DNA of 51,623 bases from Oscillibacter sp. (GTDB lineage: Bacteria > Bacillota > Clostridia > Oscillospirales > Oscillospiraceae). The stretch's first letter is position 1; each line of letters opens with the position of its first letter. The notes beneath the pieces are model-generated. The model ran no database searches, had not been told where the DNA came from, and saw only the letters and a program-made list of their open reading frames with translations. The stretch lies in the NCBI GenBank assembly GCA_017526785.1, contig JAFXQV010000026.1, forward strand, positions 1 to 51,623, given 5' to 3'. The position numbers were made by a program, and so were the translations under genes. Positions 19,931 through 28,873 of this stretch are shown in pieces.

Positions 19931-22437
19931 TGGAACGCGGCGGAAACGATATCGCAGACCAGCGCGTTCTCCGGCTCTCGCTGACACTGCTGGGCATGCT
20001 GTCGGCGGTGGCGCTGATAGGCGTGCTTCTTCACGCGCGGGTCAACGTCCTGCTCGACGGCTACATGGAGGTGCAGGGCGAAAAACAGGCCGAGACTTTG
20101 GCCGAACTGACGGAACGCCAGTTTCAAGTGGAGCTGACCGCGCTTTATACCGTCGCCAGCGAACTCCCCGGCATTGAGGGCATGCGCACGGAGGCGCTGC
20201 GGGCAATCCAAGAGGCGGACTACGCCGGGCGGATTGGCGTGCAGCGAATCGACGGCCGCCCCTTTTTCGGCGAGGCCTACAGCCCGCAGGACTTCCCCTG
20301 TATCAAGAAAGCGGTTCACGGGGAAAACGCTATCTCGTTCTGCCCCGGAAAAGGGCTGATGTTCTGCGTCCCCGCACTCCGGGAAAATCGCGTTTCCTTC
20401 GTGGTCTACAGGCTCTACCCGGAAACGGCGCTCTATGGGCGCTTCGGCGTGATGAGCTACAGCGGCGCGGGGCGGACGCGTATCACCGACAGCGCCGGAC
20501 AGATTATCGTCGCGGCGAGAACGGAGGCTTTGCCCCTGTTCGACGAGGACAGCCCCGCCGGGGGCTTCAAGGAACTGGAAGACAGGCTCTATGCGCGGAA
20601 AAGCGCCGCGCTGTTCCGCCCCTCCAGCGTCGGCGAACTCATGCTCTACGCCGCGCGGATTCGGGGTACCGACTATCATTTGTTGGGCTACGTCCCGAAA
20701 AGCGTTGTCATGCAGGGCATACAGCAAATCGGGGTTCTGGTGGTGCTGGTGTTCGCCATTCTGTCGGGCGCGGTCTTTGTGGGCGGCTTCCTGATGATTG
20801 TTTTGGAGAACAAGTCCCGCGAGAGTGACGCGCTCCGGGAGGCCGCGCGCGTCGCGGAGAAGGCCAGCATTGCTAAGAGCGAGTTTCTTTCCAACATGTC
20901 CCACGACATCCGGACGCCCATGAACGCCATTATCGGCTTTACCAATCTGGCGATTCAGAACCCCGCCGACACCCAGCGCGTCACTGAGTACCTCAACAAG
21001 ATTCAGGCGTCCTCCAATCACCTGCTGTCCCTGATTAACGACGTGCTGGAGATGAGCCGCATTGAGAGCGGCAGAATTGAACTCGACGAAACGCCCTGCT
21101 CTCTGCCCGCGATTCTCCACGACCTGAATACCATCATCGTCGGGCAGGTCGAGGCCAAGCAGCAGGAATTGACCATGAACGCCGAGAACATCGTCAACGA
21201 AACGGTGTGGTGTGACCGCCTACGGCTGAATCAAGTGCTGTTGAATCTGCTTTCCAACGCGATTAAATATACGCCGTCCGGCGGGAAGCTGTCCGTCCGG
21301 GTGATTCAACACCCCTGCGACACCCCCGGCCGCGCCGGGTACGAAATCCGCGTCAAGGACAACGGAATCGGCATGACCCCCGAGTTCGCCGCGAAAGTGT
21401 TCGACTCCTTCGAGCGGGAAAAGTCCTCCACCGTCAGCGGGATTCAGGGAACCGGGCTGGGCATGGCCATTACAAAGCGTATCGTGGACATCATGGGCGG
21501 TACCATCCGGGTCGAGACCGAAAAGGGCAAGGGTACGGAATTTATCGTAAATCTGGAACTGCGGGTGGATGACGAAAGCCACAAAAATTATGACAGCGCC
21601 GTATTGCAGGGCGTCCATGTCCTTGTGGTCGACGACGATTTCAACACCTGCGACAGCACCACGGCCATGCTGAACCAAATGGGCATGCGGGCGGAGTGGA
21701 CGCTTTCCGGCAAAGAGGCGGTTTTGCGCGCAAAGCAGGCTATGGAACGGGACGACGCTTTCGGGGTCTTTATGCTCGACTGGAAATTGCCCGACCTCAA
21801 CGGCGTGGAGACGGCGCGGCGGATTTGCGACGCCGTGGGGGAAAATGCGCCCGTTCTGCTCATCACGGCCTACGACTGGCCGTCCATCCGGGAGGAGGCG
21901 ACGGCGGCCGGGGTCAAGGGCTTCTGCGACAAGCCGCTGTTCGCGTCCGAACTGTCCGCCGCGCTGGCGCGGGTGCTGGGTGCCGCCCATGAGGCCGAAC
22001 AGAACGACGACGCCTCCGAACAGGAGTTCAGTTACGAGGGCTTCCGGCTTCTGCTCGTGGACGACATCGAGATGAACCGCGAGATTGCCGCCGTGGTGCT
22101 GGAAATGAACGGCTTCGAGGTCGAGGAGGCCTGCGACGGTACGGAGGCCGTGGAAAAGGTTCTGGAAGCGGCTCCCGGATACTACGACGCGGTATTAATG
22201 GACATCCAAATGCCCACCATGAACGGCTACGAGGCCACGCGGGCAATCCGCGCCGCCGACAACCCGAACGCCAGCATTCCCATTATCGCCATGACCGCGA
22301 ACGCGTTCGACGAGGACAAAAAGGCCGCTATTGAGGCGGGCATGAACGGCCATGTGGCAAAGCCGATTGACGTGTCCACATTGCTTCAGGTACTCTCGGG
22401 CGTACTGCGGCGCAATAACATGGAGAACCAGTCATGA
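19927..22437 (+). CDS. Hybrid sensor histidine kinase with two receiver domains
   Basis: The protein has about 836 residues; starts at 19927 and 19930 are both possible next to the previous stop. One transmembrane segment near residues 18-36 and a second near 265-290 bracket an extracellular sensor of roughly 230 residues. The cytoplasmic part has HisKA (NMSHDIRTPMNAIIGF, His326), HATPase (NQVLLNLLSNAIKYT, DNGIGM, GTGLGMAI), receiver 1 (VLVVDDD, Asp618 in MLDWKLPD) and receiver 2 (LLLVDDIEMNRE, Asp759 in LMDIQMP). There is no HPt or DNA-binding output, so phosphate must pass to a partner elsewhere. Gene overlaps with two binding-protein genes make it their likely signalling partner. Confidence 0.93.
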   Translation: MMERGGNDIADQRVLRLSLTLLGMLSAVALIGVLLHARVNVLLDGYMEVQGEKQAETLAELTERQFQVELTALYTVASELPGIEGMRTEALRAIQEADYAGRIGVQRIDGRPFFGEAYSPQDFPCIKKAVHGENAISFCPGKGLMFCVPALRENRVSFVVYRLYPETALYGRFGVMSYSGAGRTRITDSAGQIIVAARTEALPLFDEDSPAGGFKELEDRLYARKSAALFRPSSVGELMLYAARIRGTDYHLLGYVPKSVVMQGIQQIGVLVVLVFAILSGAVFVGGFLMIVLENKSRESDALREAARVAEKASIAKSEFLSNMSHDIRTPMNAIIGFTNLAIQNPADTQRVTEYLNKIQASSNHLLSLINDVLEMSRIESGRIELDETPCSLPAILHDLNTIIVGQVEAKQQELTMNAENIVNETVWCDRLRLNQVLLNLLSNAIKYTPSGGKLSVRVIQHPCDTPGRAGYEIRVKDNGIGMTPEFAAKVFDSFEREKSSTVSGIQGTGLGMAITKRIVDIMGGTIRVETEKGKGTEFIVNLELRVDDESHKNYDSAVLQGVHVLVVDDDFNTCDSTTAMLNQMGMRAEWTLSGKEAVLRAKQAMERDDAFGVFMLDWKLPDLNGVETARRICDAVGENAPVLLITAYDWPSIREEATAAGVKGFCDKPLFASELSAALARVLGAAHEAEQNDDASEQEFSYEGFRLLLVDDIEMNREIAAVVLEMNGFEVEEACDGTEAVEKVLEAAPGYYDAVLMDIQMPTMNGYEATRAIRAADNPNASIPIIAMTANAFDEDKKAAIEAGMNGHVAKPIDVSTLLQVLSGVLRRNNMENQS

Positions 22438-23042
22438 AAAAGGGCTTGCTTTACATTCACGGAAAGGGCGGCACGGCGCGGGAAGCGGAACATTACAGGC
22501 CGCTGTTCCCGGACTGCGACGTGACCGGCTTGGACTACCAGTCCCGGACGCCTTGGGATGCCCGGGACGAATTCCGGCGCTTCTTCGACGCCTTCGGCGC
22601 GGAACACGACCACATTATACTTGTGGCAAACAGTATCGGCGCGTTCTTCGCCATGCACGCGCCCGGCGTCGGGCGGATTGCGCGGGCGTACCTGATATCG
22701 CCCGTCGTGGACATGGAACGCTTGATTCTCGACATGCTGCGCTGGGCGGGCGTCACGGAGCGCGCGTTAATGGAACAGGGTACCATAGAAACCGCGTTCG
22801 GCGAGACGCTGTCTTGGGAGTATCTGGCGTGGGTTCGGGGACACCCGGTTTCGTGGACTGTGCCGACTTCGATTTTGTACGGCGGGAACGACCATTTGCA
22901 GTCACCGGACACAATACAGGCCTTCGCGTCGCGTGTCGGGGCGGATGTGACCGTCATGGAAAACGGGGAACACTGGTTTCACACTGCGGAGCAAATGTCG
23001 TTTCTGGATGACTGGATTCTTCGGAAGCGGGGAATACTGTAA
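22434..23042 (+). CDS. Small alpha/beta-hydrolase fold protein
   Basis: The protein has 202 residues; its ATG overlaps the kinase stop as ATGA. The N-terminus KKGLLYIHGKGGTA is the usual strand and oxyanion loop. VANSIGAFFAM holds the nucleophile Ser, GGNDHLQ the acidic residue, and GEHWFH the catalytic His, so the triad appears complete. It has no signal peptide. Relatives are serine esterases, lipases or thioesterases of unknown substrate. Being last in the sensory operon it may process a metabolite linked to the signal, but this is only positional inference. Confidence 0.8.
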   Translation: MKKGLLYIHGKGGTAREAEHYRPLFPDCDVTGLDYQSRTPWDARDEFRRFFDAFGAEHDHIILVANSIGAFFAMHAPGVGRIARAYLISPVVDMERLILDMLRWAGVTERALMEQGTIETAFGETLSWEYLAWVRGHPVSWTVPTSILYGGNDHLQSPDTIQAFASRVGADVTVMENGEHWFHTAEQMSFLDDWILRKRGIL

Positions 23043-23083
23043 AAACGTCACAATGTGTCCGAAAGCGGACAAGTAAATTTATG

Positions 23084-23111
23084 GGCTGTCCCATGCGCGG
23101 GACGGCCTTTT
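23084..23111 (+). terminator. Terminator of the sensory operon
   Basis: GGCTGTCCC and GGGACGGCC form a 9-bp stem with one G-U pair around ATGCGC, followed by TTTTCTGTTTG. It lies 41 bases after the hydrolase stop. Confidence 0.7.
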
Positions 23112-23177
23112 CTGTTTGTGCAACCCTGCAAAACTTTACCACGCGAAATTTGACATATCCTGTAAGCGAAAACAGGA

Positions 23178-23206
23178 TTGTTTTTCCGCGCCGGACAGAT
23201 TATAAT
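23178..23206 (+). promoter_or_regulatory. Promoter of the Na/Pi cotransporter gene, with upstream palindrome
   Basis: TTGTTT (23178-23183) and TATAAT (23201-23206) are 17 bases apart, 50 bases before the start at 23256. Just upstream TCCTGT (23158-23163) and ACAGGA (23172-23177) form an inverted repeat that abuts the -35 box and could be a regulator site. Confidence 0.55.
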
Positions 23207-23255
23207 AGGGCTGTCCCCGTATCCGACACATCTTCCACAAGAAACGAGGTGCAGA

Positions 23256-25079
23256 ATGAATCCATTTGACATACTGTCCCTGTTGGGCGGACTGGCTATG
23301 TTTTTGTACGGCATGCGTCTCATGGGGGATTCCCTGAAAGGGAGTTCCTCCGGCACGCTGAAAGTCGCCATGGAACAGGTGACAAACAACCCTGTCAAGG
23401 CTTTTGTGCTGGGCTTGCTTGTCACGGCGCTGATTCAGTCCTCCACGGCAACCATTGTCATTACCGCCGGACTTGTCGGCGCGGGTATCCTGACTTTACA
23501 TCAGTCTCTGGGCATTATCATCGGCGCGAACGTCGGCACCACCGTCACCGGACAGATTATCCGCCTGCTCGACCTCAACGCTTCCGGCGGGGCTTCGTGG
23601 CTGAGGCTCCTCCAGCCGTCGACGCTCGCGCCCGTGGCGCTCATTTTCGGCATGGTCGTGCTGATGAGCGGGCGCGTCAAAAACGCGCAGTCCGTCGGCG
23701 GAATCGCAATCGGGTTCGGCGTCCTGTTCTCGGGACTGCTCAACATGACAGGCTCCGTCAACACGCTGGCCGAATCCGGTATCATCGAGGGCATGTTTTC
23801 CCATCTGGGCTCCAATCCCTTTCTGGGATACGTCACGGGCGCGGGCGTGGCGTTCGTGTTACAGAGTTCTTCGGCGACCGTGGGCATTTTGCAGGCGTTT
23901 TCGGCGTCGGGACTGCTGACATTTAAGGCGATTTACGCGGTTATCGTCGGTATTTATCTCGGCGACTGCGTGACGACGGCGATTGTCTGCTCTATCGGCG
24001 CGGAGACCGACGCCCGCCGCGTGGGCATTGTCAATATCATGTTCAACTTTGGCAAGACGGTCGTGGTACTCGTGGGCGTGACGGTCGTACACCGCCTCGG
24101 ACTGCTCGACGGCCTCTGGAACCAGACCGTAAACTCGGGTGTCATCGCCAACACGAACACGGTCTTTAATCTGACCTCCGCCGTGTGCCTGTTCCCCATG
24201 ATTGGAGTTTTTGAAAGCCTGAGCCGCCGCATTGTCCCGGACGCCCCCGGAAAGAAGGAAAAGTATCAGGAGCAGTTGGACGCGCTGAACCCGGTGTTTT
24301 TCGACACGCCCGCGCTCGCCCTGCGGAGTTGCTACAACCTCATGATGACGATGTTCACGACCGCGCGGCGCAACATTGAACAGGCTTTCGGCCTGTTCGA
24401 CAGCTACGACGAGGCGGTACACAAGGACATTCTCACGGAGGAGGACGCCATCGACCGCATGACAGACCGCCTCAGTCACTACACCATGGAGCTGTTGCCG
24501 CACCTGCAAAACGAATACCATGTGCGGATTCTCGACCAGTATTACAAGGTTATCACGGAGTTTGAACAGCTCGGAGACCACGCCGTGAGCATGGCCAACA
24601 ACGCCGCCGACCTCTCGAAGCACCACGCGGAGTACACCCCGGAGGCCAGACGGGAACTCCAGATTCTGGAAAAGTCTATCGGACACATCTTAGACCTCAC
24701 CGAAGAGGCTTTCCGCAAGCGGAGTATCAAGGCCGCGTACGAGATTGAGCCGAACGTGCAGGCGGCCGGAGAGGTCATTAACACCTTGAAGAAGCGCCAC
24801 TTGGAGCGTATGCGCGCCGGAGCGTGTCAGATGTACTCCAACGCCAGCTTCACGGGGCTGATGATTGACATGAAGCGTATCGCCGCGACCTGTTCCAATG
24901 TCGGCGTGGCGACGGTGGTTCGCGTGCGCCCGGCGCTCGCCGACCACGAACATTTGTATTATGAAAACATGCGCTCCGGCGGGGACAAGGACTACAACGC
25001 GCTCTTCGACGCCGCCCACGACCTCTATTTCCGGGAACTGTCGCAAATTCCGGCCGTCGCCGAAAAGCGCCATCCGTGA
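23256..25079 (+). CDS. Na+/phosphate cotransporter, NptA/YjbB type with PhoU-like tail
   Basis: The protein has 607 residues. The ATG at 23256 lies shortly after GAGGTG. The first 320 residues are the two inverted Na/Pi-II repeats, each with the QSS motif (LIQSSTATIVIT and LQSSSATVGIL) that lines the phosphate/sodium pathway, plus GIIIGANVGTTVTGQII. From about residue 355 the protein is soluble and helical like PhoU (DAIDRMTDRLSHYTMELL, EFEQLGDHAVSMANNAADL), a known fusion in bacteria that probably gates uptake or senses phosphate. It has its own promoter, and its stop overlaps a possible start of the following diguanylate cyclase gene, so the two are probably co-transcribed. Confidence 0.93.
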   Translation: MNPFDILSLLGGLAMFLYGMRLMGDSLKGSSSGTLKVAMEQVTNNPVKAFVLGLLVTALIQSSTATIVITAGLVGAGILTLHQSLGIIIGANVGTTVTGQIIRLLDLNASGGASWLRLLQPSTLAPVALIFGMVVLMSGRVKNAQSVGGIAIGFGVLFSGLLNMTGSVNTLAESGIIEGMFSHLGSNPFLGYVTGAGVAFVLQSSSATVGILQAFSASGLLTFKAIYAVIVGIYLGDCVTTAIVCSIGAETDARRVGIVNIMFNFGKTVVVLVGVTVVHRLGLLDGLWNQTVNSGVIANTNTVFNLTSAVCLFPMIGVFESLSRRIVPDAPGKKEKYQEQLDALNPVFFDTPALALRSCYNLMMTMFTTARRNIEQAFGLFDSYDEAVHKDILTEEDAIDRMTDRLSHYTMELLPHLQNEYHVRILDQYYKVITEFEQLGDHAVSMANNAADLSKHHAEYTPEARRELQILEKSIGHILDLTEEAFRKRSIKAAYEIEPNVQAAGEVINTLKKRHLERMRAGACQMYSNASFTGLMIDMKRIAATCSNVGVATVVRVRPALADHEHLYYENMRSGGDKDYNALFDAAHDLYFRELSQIPAVAEKRHP

Positions 25080-25126
25080 GAAATCCGTTCCGTATCAAGA
25101 TAGACAACATGGAAAGGTCACTGGTT

Positions 25127-26761
25127 ATGTACTCGATACGAACAAAAATCACCCTGCTGACGGTATGCGCGATTGTCGCCGCCATGAGTATTTCGACCGT
25201 TTTCGGCGTCTTTTCCATCAAGAATTTCGGTGACAGCAGTTCCAAGCAAATCCTCCGCCTGCTCTGCGAGACCGGGGAAAAGAATCTGGACGCCTACTTC
25301 GGAAGCGTGGAACAGTCCGTGGAAATCGTTGCCGCCTTTGCGGAGGCCGACTTGACGGGCTTGGAGCCTGAACAACTGCAAAGCCACATGAACCGCGCAA
25401 GCACGATTTTCCGGCAAGCCGCAAGCCGTACCATCGGCGTCCTGACCTATTACTACCGGATTGACCCCGCCGTTTCCGAAACGGTGAAAGGCTTCTGGTG
25501 TATCAAGACGGACGAGGGCGGCTTCCAAGAGCATGAAGCGACAGACATCACGCTCTATGACACGGAGGACACGTCCGCGCTGGTCTGGTTCACCGTCCCG
25601 AAGGCGACCGGAGAGGCCATCTGGCTCCCGCCCTATGTGACAGATAATCTCAATGTGCGCGTCATCTCCTACAACGTCCCGATTTACTGGAACGGCGTAT
25701 TTGTCGGCGTGGTGGGAATCGAAATCGACTATTCCACCATGGCCGAACAGGTGAACAATATCCGCCTCTATGATAACGGCTACGCGTTCATCAACGACGC
25801 CGACGGCAACATTATCTATCACCCGCGCATAGACGTTGTGGAACTGACCGACGAAAACAGACCCAAAGCCCCCGCCGGACTGCTCAGTGACGAAACTTAC
25901 ATGCGGTACACTTATGACGGCGTGAAAAAACAGGCCGTGTGGCTTCCGCTTAACAATGGAATGCGCCTGAATGTGACCGTCCCCATGTCCGAAATCAACA
26001 ACGAATGGCAGAATATGATTTACGACAACTTTTCCGCTTCGGTTTTTCTGCTGGCGGTCTTTATCATGATGGCGATGCAGTTTACAGACCAGATTACCGC
26101 TCCCCTCCGGAAACTCACCGAGGCCGCCAAAGAGCTGAACGCGGGCAATTATGACTTCGAGCTGGATTATGCCAGAAACGACGAGGTCGGAACCCTGACA
26201 CAGGCTTTCCGGCAGTTAGTCCGTTACCTGAAAACCTACATCAGCGATTTAAACGATATGGCCTACGCCGACGCGCTGACTTCTGTCCATAATAAGGGAG
26301 CCTTTGACATCTACGCCCGCGAATTGCAGGCGCGGATAGACAATCCCGACGAGCATTTATGTTTTGCCGTGGGCGTCTTCGATTGCGACAACCTCAAAGC
26401 CATTAACGACCGACACGGGCATGACAAGGGCGACATCTATCTGACGACCGCCAGTAATTTGATTTGCGGGGTATTCAAGCACAGTCCCGTATTCCGGACG
26501 GGCGGCGACGAGTTCACCGTCATCATGCAGAATGACGACTACGAAAACCGGGCGGCACTTGTCAGCGCCTTTGAGAGGCAGAGCGCGGAGGCCTGCGCGG
26601 CGGCGCGCGCGCCGTGGGAACAGGTACATGTGTCCATGGGAATCGACGCGTTCGACCCGGAAACCGACAGTTTTGTTATTGACGTGGTGCGCCGCGCCGA
26701 CAAGCTGATGTACGAAAACAAACTCAAGCGCAAAACGGCGCGGCGGACAGGCGTACAGTGA
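25127..26761 (+). CDS. Membrane sensor diguanylate cyclase (Cache-like, HAMP, GGDEF)
   Basis: The protein has 544 residues from the ATG at 25127, which has GGAAAGG nine bases upstream. A GTG at 25076 overlapping the previous stop would add 17 residues but lacks a good ribosome binding site. A transmembrane helix (ITLLTVCAIVAAMSISTVFGVF) is followed by a Cache-like extracellular sensor (WLPPYVTDNLNVRVISYNVP) and a second helix near residues 305-325. A HAMP linker (ITAPLRKLTEAAKELNAGN) and a GGDEF domain with an intact GGDEF at 459-463 complete it. It should make c-di-GMP in response to an external ligand. No inhibitory RxxD site is seen before GGDEF. Confidence 0.92.
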   Translation: MYSIRTKITLLTVCAIVAAMSISTVFGVFSIKNFGDSSSKQILRLLCETGEKNLDAYFGSVEQSVEIVAAFAEADLTGLEPEQLQSHMNRASTIFRQAASRTIGVLTYYYRIDPAVSETVKGFWCIKTDEGGFQEHEATDITLYDTEDTSALVWFTVPKATGEAIWLPPYVTDNLNVRVISYNVPIYWNGVFVGVVGIEIDYSTMAEQVNNIRLYDNGYAFINDADGNIIYHPRIDVVELTDENRPKAPAGLLSDETYMRYTYDGVKKQAVWLPLNNGMRLNVTVPMSEINNEWQNMIYDNFSASVFLLAVFIMMAMQFTDQITAPLRKLTEAAKELNAGNYDFELDYARNDEVGTLTQAFRQLVRYLKTYISDLNDMAYADALTSVHNKGAFDIYARELQARIDNPDEHLCFAVGVFDCDNLKAINDRHGHDKGDIYLTTASNLICGVFKHSPVFRTGGDEFTVIMQNDDYENRAALVSAFERQSAEACAAARAPWEQVHVSMGIDAFDPETDSFVIDVVRRADKLMYENKLKRKTARRTGVQ

Positions 26762-26836
26762 ACGGCGGAGGGAGGCAAAATCGCAAGTTGTCCGTAATCC
26801 GTTCGGCAAATTCCTAAATTGCAAGGAGGTCTTACC

Positions 26837-28747
26837 ATGAAAAGAGGGAAATTCCGCGCCGTCTTGGCGTCGCTTCTCGCGTTCGCGCTGACGCTTCCGC
26901 CGTGGGCGTCCTGCGCGGGGTATCGCTGCTACTACACATTTTCCGACCGCCACGGCAACACAATCGCCGCGCTGGAAGACGCCTTTGCCTCGAAAGTCCT
27001 CTTGTTCACGCCCGGCGACCCATGGACGGAACGCGAAGAAAATCAAAAGCCCGAAAACGCGTTAGGGCTTCCCGACGCGAAGGGCGACGACGGCGACTTG
27101 AACCTTGGCGGCGGGGGCGTGCTGGTCGTGGAACTGGGATTACCGATTTATGACGGCTCCGGCTATGACCTGTTCGTGTTCGAGGCCGGGTCCGGCGGCG
27201 CGGAGGAAATGCAAATCGCCGTCAGTGACGACCTCGCCACATGGTACAATGTCGGCACGCTGTCGGGGAGTGTCACGGAGGCCGATTTGCACGGAATCAC
27301 GCCGGAGGGCGCGTCGTTCCGCTATGTACGCCTCACCGACGCCGGGAACAGTAACGGCGGCGCTTGGCCGGGCGCGGACATTGACGCCGTATGCGCTTTG
27401 AACGCGCTCACAGCCGACGATATCCCCACCGTGTACCGTTTCCGTGACCGTCAGGGGGTGTACCGCGGCGCGGCGGAAACCTCCTTTGCCGTCCGCGTGG
27501 TTGACTTCACGCACGGAGACCCTTGGACAGAGTACGCGAAGAACCAGTCACTGGGAGCGCCGCTCGGCCTGCCCGATTATTATGTAATCGGCGGTACTCC
27601 TGCCGGAGACTTGAATCTGGGCGCGGGCGGCTCCTTGACGCTCGAATTTGAAATGCCCCTTCGGGACGGCACCGGGGCGGATGTCTACGTGTTCGAGGCC
27701 GGCGGCACCAGCGCGGAGGAAGCCAAAGTGGAAGTCAGCGACGATTTACAAACATGGTTCGACGCCGGCTCTGTTTCCGGCTCAAAACTCTGGGTTGACC
27801 TGAATGGCGTCATTCCGGTGGGGAAGACGTTCCGCTATGTGCGCCTGACGGATTTAAGCAACGCTGGCGGCGCTTGGCCGGGCGCGGATATCGACGCCGT
27901 GTGCGGACTGCACGCAGAACCGGAACTTTTCCATTTCGCGGACAAGCACGGCGTCCCGTACTCCGTGCCGTCGCGGGCGTTCGCGGCACGCGTGGAGGAC
28001 TTCGTACCCGGCACCCCGTGGACAAACTCCGAAAGTAGCCGAAAAATTGAAAACGCTTTAGGTCTCCCGGATTCCGACGGCAACAACGGAGAATTAGCCC
28101 TTGGCGGCGGCGGCGTTGTGACGCTCGCCTTTGATGTCGAACTCTACGACGGCTCCGGACTGGACGTGTTTGTGTTCGAGATTGCTGCCGCTGTGGAAAG
28201 TACGCGGGTTGAAGTCAGCGCGGATTTGCAAACATGGTATGAAGTCGGCGTTTCAGAAGGCGGCTTTTCGGGCGTGGACATCGCCGGGAAAGTCCCGGAC
28301 GGCTTCGGGTTCTCCTATGTGCGCCTCACGGACTTGCGGGACGCCCCCAGCGGCACATGGCCGGGCGCGGATATCGACGCCGTGTGCGGCCTCCACACGC
28401 GGGAGAAAGCCGGAAGCGCGTACCCGTATCGTATCAACTCCGTGTTGGTTCAAAATGAAACAGGCCGTATCACGAAAGAAGAAATGTCCGTCGCGGTATC
28501 GGTCACAAAACTGGCGCAGCCGGAAAGCGCGTCCGTATTCCTTGTGGCCTGCGACGAGCGCGGACAGATGACCGGAAGCGTGGCCTCTGTCGCAATCGAC
28601 GGCAGAAGCGTCGGCGAGACATTCGACGTGGCTTTCCCGGTGGACAACCGCGCCGGAAACGTCGCGCAGTTGCGGGCGTTCATCGTCAGTGCCGCCCCGG
28701 ACATGGTTCCGTTGAGCTATCCCTTCGCCTACGCCGCAAAAGAATGA
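26837..28747 (+). CDS. Secreted protein with three cell-surface beta-sandwich repeats
   Basis: The protein has 636 residues. The ATG at 26837 follows AAGGAGG. A signal peptide ends near ASCAGY. Three homologous blocks of about 165-170 residues follow, each running F/VxPGxPWT, ALGLPD, LNLG/LALGGGG, YDGSGxDLFVFE, VSDDLxTWYxVG and a closing RYVRLTD plus WPGADIDAVCxL. This repeat is seen in bacterial cell-surface and extracellular proteins, and its ligand is not known to me. The third block ends near residue 520. A last domain of about 110 residues has no clear relatives by eye. There is no sortase, SLH or membrane anchor, so it is probably released or held by other proteins. Confidence 0.75.
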   Translation: MKRGKFRAVLASLLAFALTLPPWASCAGYRCYYTFSDRHGNTIAALEDAFASKVLLFTPGDPWTEREENQKPENALGLPDAKGDDGDLNLGGGGVLVVELGLPIYDGSGYDLFVFEAGSGGAEEMQIAVSDDLATWYNVGTLSGSVTEADLHGITPEGASFRYVRLTDAGNSNGGAWPGADIDAVCALNALTADDIPTVYRFRDRQGVYRGAAETSFAVRVVDFTHGDPWTEYAKNQSLGAPLGLPDYYVIGGTPAGDLNLGAGGSLTLEFEMPLRDGTGADVYVFEAGGTSAEEAKVEVSDDLQTWFDAGSVSGSKLWVDLNGVIPVGKTFRYVRLTDLSNAGGAWPGADIDAVCGLHAEPELFHFADKHGVPYSVPSRAFAARVEDFVPGTPWTNSESSRKIENALGLPDSDGNNGELALGGGGVVTLAFDVELYDGSGLDVFVFEIAAAVESTRVEVSADLQTWYEVGVSEGGFSGVDIAGKVPDGFGFSYVRLTDLRDAPSGTWPGADIDAVCGLHTREKAGSAYPYRINSVLVQNETGRITKEEMSVAVSVTKLAQPESASVFLVACDERGQMTGSVASVAIDGRSVGETFDVAFPVDNRAGNVAQLRAFIVSAAPDMVPLSYPFAYAAKE

Positions 28748-28780
28748 GATTGCGGAAGCCTGTCCGGAATGTCAGAAAAT

Positions 28781-28818
28781 GTCCTCGTGCCGCGGGTTGA
28801 CACGGGGACTTTTTTTTC
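28781..28818 (+). terminator. Intrinsic terminator after the surface-repeat gene
   Basis: GTCCTCGTG pairs with CACGGGGAC (one G-U pair) and eight Ts follow directly, 34 bases after the stop. This is a textbook terminator. Confidence 0.85.
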
Positions 28819-28873
28819 ATAAAATGGGCTTGACAGACAGAAAATCGGCACGCGTCGAAACGGAGGTGTCAAC

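Noticed and set aside
28819-28873. M-box riboswitch before mgtE
   Set aside because: Only 55 bases lie between the previous terminator and the start, with no matching structure.
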